A DNA stretch of 14,265 nucleotides from Verrucomicrobiota bacterium (GTDB lineage: Bacteria; Verrucomicrobiota; Verrucomicrobiia; Opitutales; Opitutaceae): NCBI GenBank assembly GCA_023391285.1, contig JAEWBF010000038.1:1-14265 (forward strand). Direction: 5' to 3'. Under the pieces are notes generated by a model that did not search any database, was not told the DNA's origin, and saw nothing but the letters and a program-made list of their open reading frames with translations. Each line of letters begins with the position of its first letter. The stretch's first letter is position 1. The position numbers and the translations under genes were made by a program. This document shows positions 12,184-14,265 of the stretch, piece by piece.

Positions 12184-14235
12184 CTACCGGGCGATGCCCC
12201 AGGGACTGAAGATCACGTAGAAGAGGAGCGTGACGGCGACGACGGCGTAGCCGGCGAGTTTGGCGCCTTTGGAGGTTTCGATGCTGACGGTCGTGTTGTG
12301 GCGGAAAGCGAAGGGCTCGGGGAGCGGTTTGACGAGGCGCAGGATCGTCATGACCGCGATGCAGAGGGCGAAGCAGATCGCCATGCGATTCAAAAACTGG
12401 ATACTCGGCACCATGAACTTGAGCGCGCCGTAGGCGACGACGTTGGTGAGGAGGCCGACGATGCCGCAGACGTGCGGGGCCTTGCGGACGAGGAGGCCGA
12501 AGACGAACACGGCGAGGATGCCGGGGGAGATGAAGCCCTGGCCTTCCTGGATGATGGTGAAGATGCTGTTGCTGATTTTCGGATTGCCGAGCTGCGGGGC
12601 GAGGAAGACGGCGACCATCGTGAAGACGACGACGGAGATGCGGCCGAGGAGGACGATGGATTTGTGCGTGGCGTTTTTCGCGAGGTGTTTCTTGTAGATG
12701 TCCATCGCGAAGATCGTGGAGGCGGCGTTGAGCATCGCGGCCAGCGAACTCACGACGGCGCCGAGGAGGGCGGCGAGGACGAAGCCGACCCAGCCTTTGC
12801 CCTGCGGGAGGACGCGGGCGAGGAGTTGGGCGAGCGCGGTGTCGTATTTATAGGCGATGAATTTTTCGCTGGCGGTGGCGGCGCCGGCGGCTTGGGCGGC
12901 GGCGGTGGTGCGGGTGTTGTAGGCGTCGATTTCCGCGGCGAGGGCGGGGTTGACGTTGCGCCAGGCGTGATCGTCGGAGGTGAAGAGCGAGAACGGCGCG
13001 GGCGCGAGCGAGTCGAACTGCTGGCGCGTGACGGGAAGGACGAAGGCGTGGCGGAGATTGGCGGCGTTGAGCGCGGCTTGATCGGGGAAGACGGCGATGA
13101 GGTAGCGGTCGGCGGGGAGCGCGGCGATTTGGGCGGCGGAGGGGTTCTCGACGACGGAGACAACTTGGGTGTCGGGGTTGGCTTTGACGTAGCGGACGAG
13201 GGCGGCGGTTTTTTCGGGGCCGGCTTCGATGCGCATGTCGTTCGAGAAAAGGTTAAATGCGATCATGCCCGGAACGACGATGACGAACGGGATGATGAGT
13301 TTCATGAACGCGGCGAAGACGATGCCCTTTTGGCCTTGGGCGAGGGAGGCGGAGCCGAGGGTGCGTTGCGTGATGTATTGGTTGAGGCCCCAGTAGTAGA
13401 AGTTGGGAATCCAGAGACCGAGGAGGAGGGCGGTCCATGGGAGGATGGTGTCGGTCGCGGGCAGGAACATGTTCAGACGCGGGGCGTTGAGCTCGACGAA
13501 GCGCTCGAGGCTGCCGGTGCCGGCGGCGAGTTGGACGGTTTCGATGGCGCCGGTTTGGGTGCTGACGACGGTGGCGGCTTCGGTGGCGAGGCCGAGTTTG
13601 TTGAAGGCGAAATACATGATGACGGCGCCGCCGACGATGAGCGCGCTGCCTTGGATGAGGTCGGCCCAGGCGCAGGCTTTGAGGCCGCCGGCGGTGACAT
13701 AGAGCATGGCGACGATCCCGATGATGAGGGACGCGTTGATCATGCTGACGTGGTGGCCGGCGGTGCCGGCGAGCGTGGTGATGGTGAGTGCGCCGGAGTA
13801 GGTGACGGCGCCGAGGAGGAGCAGGTAGATGAAGATCGTGGCGATCGCCATGAACGAGCGGGCGCTCGGGCTGAAACGGTATTCGAGGAATTCGGGCATC
13901 GTGAAGATGCCCGCGCGGAGGAAGTAGGGGAGAAAGCAGAACGCGACGACGACGAGGGTGATCGCGGCCATCCACTCGTAGCTGGCGATGGCGAGGCCGA
14001 CGTGGGAGGCGGCGTTGCCGGACATGCCGACGAATTGCTCGGTGGAGATGTTGGCGGCGATGAGGGAGAAACCGATGAGCCACCATTTGAGACCGCGGCC
14101 GGCGAGGAAGTAGTCTTCGGAGCTGTCGCCGCCCTCGCCGCCTTTGCTCTTGATGAGGCCGGTGACGACGACGACGATGACGAAGGCGATGAAGATGACG
14201 ATGTCGATCGGGTAGATGCGGAAGGCTTCGCTCAT
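12184..14235 (-). CDS. Sodium/sugar symporter, vSGLT-like (SSS family, SLC5)
   Basis: This 683-residue multi-spanning inner-membrane Na+/solute symporter strongly resembles Vibrio vSGLT, by memory of that sequence. Sugar-site equivalents are Gln67 (NISTEQFVGMSG), Met71, Tyr86-Glu87 (SYEW), Asn278 and Tyr281 gate (PNFYYWGLNQY), Lys312 (AAFMKLIIPF), Phe559 and Gln563 (FTIIQEGQG). The vSGLT Ser91 equivalent is Ala90. Na2-site equivalents are Ala60, Ile63, Ala493, Ser496 and Ser497 (AVVSSLAAML). The stretch from Lys312 to Ser497 is about 114 residues longer than in vSGLT because of a hydrophilic insert (about 333-475) in a loop predicted to face outward. Galactose/glucose-like substrates are thus more likely than lactate, despite the lut genes downstream. 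No Shine-Dalgarno precedes ATG 14235; the leader is C/T-rich. A perfect hairpin abuts the stop. Confidence 0.93.
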   Translation of the reverse strand: MSEAFRIYPIDIVIFIAFVIVVVVTGLIKSKGGEGGDSSEDYFLAGRGLKWWLIGFSLIAANISTEQFVGMSGNAASHVGLAIASYEWMAAITLVVVAFCFLPYFLRAGIFTMPEFLEYRFSPSARSFMAIATIFIYLLLLGAVTYSGALTITTLAGTAGHHVSMINASLIIGIVAMLYVTAGGLKACAWADLIQGSALIVGGAVIMYFAFNKLGLATEAATVVSTQTGAIETVQLAAGTGSLERFVELNAPRLNMFLPATDTILPWTALLLGLWIPNFYYWGLNQYITQRTLGSASLAQGQKGIVFAAFMKLIIPFVIVVPGMIAFNLFSNDMRIEAGPEKTAALVRYVKANPDTQVVSVVENPSAAQIAALPADRYLIAVFPDQAALNAANLRHAFVLPVTRQQFDSLAPAPFSLFTSDDHAWRNVNPALAAEIDAYNTRTTAAAQAAGAATASEKFIAYKYDTALAQLLARVLPQGKGWVGFVLAALLGAVVSSLAAMLNAASTIFAMDIYKKHLAKNATHKSIVLLGRISVVVFTMVAVFLAPQLGNPKISNSIFTIIQEGQGFISPGILAVFVFGLLVRKAPHVCGIVGLLTNVVAYGALKFMVPSIQFLNRMAICFALCIAVMTILRLVKPLPEPFAFRHNTTVSIETSKGAKLAGYAVVAVTLLFYVIFSPWGIAR

Positions 14236-14265
14236 AAAGGCAGGAGGTGAGGGGTGGAGGAGGGG
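14236..14265. other. Symporter leader, right window edge
   Basis: Thirty bases, purine-rich on the plus strand. AGGAGGTGA (14242-14250) is a perfect plus-strand Shine-Dalgarno match, but no ATG follows before the window ends. On the minus strand it reads as a C/T-rich leader of the symporter gene. No promoter can be judged from so little sequence. Confidence 0.5.

Noticed and set aside
12043..14250. Long plus-strand open frame opposite the symporter
   Set aside because: Glu/Gly/Asp-rich shadow of the SSS gene, beginning in repeat DNA; no family features.
14242..14250. Perfect plus-strand Shine-Dalgarno near the right edge
   Set aside because: No start codon of the ATG type follows within the window; likely a by-product of G-rich plus-strand sequence.

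Overview
The window looks like a GC-rich chromosomal contig from a Verrucomicrobiota bacterium, probably Opitutaceae-like. This is inferred from the LacI subtype, the sugar-transport gene content and the many short intergenic repeats; no rRNA or marker gene is present to prove it. The first 14 bases match a Tn5/Nextera mosaic end, so the left edge is probably a raw contig end.

Layout: a LacI-type regulator (+, 229-1311) converges on an SRAP-domain DNA-damage protein (-, 1401-2117). Next comes a complete galactofuranose-type ABC importer on the minus strand, transcribed ytfQ (binding protein, 6592-7530), ytfR (double ATPase, 4563-6077), ytfT (permease, 3414-4418), yjfF (permease, 2263-3228). 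This is the order of the E. coli ytfQ-ytfR-ytfT-yjfF operon. A clean intrinsic terminator lies between ytfQ and ytfR. Divergent from ytfQ is an exported aldose 1-epimerase (galM, +, 7736-8899). It converges on a lutABC L-lactate oxidation set (-, 8945-11983), and a vSGLT-like Na+/sugar symporter (-, 12184-14235) lies upstream of lutA.

How the genes fit together: mutarotase, ABC importer and symporter form a plausible galactose/hexose uptake module. The mutarotase interconverts anomers outside the cytoplasm, and the two importers offer an ATP-driven and a Na+-driven route. LacI is the obvious candidate regulator. LutABC would recover L-lactate as pyruvate; its link to the sugar genes is positional only.

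The most striking non-coding feature is the gene junctions. Almost every one carries short elements of several unrelated sequence families, each built from three or four tandem 7-10 bp units, some with inverted partners. One family has exactly four AGNTCCA-like heptamers plus a conserved tail in all five copies. Several elements touch or cover stop codons, and two appear to supply the C-termini of LacI and LutA. The + strand is G-rich whichever way the genes run, which produces long spurious open frames opposite the real genes; galM is the compositional exception.
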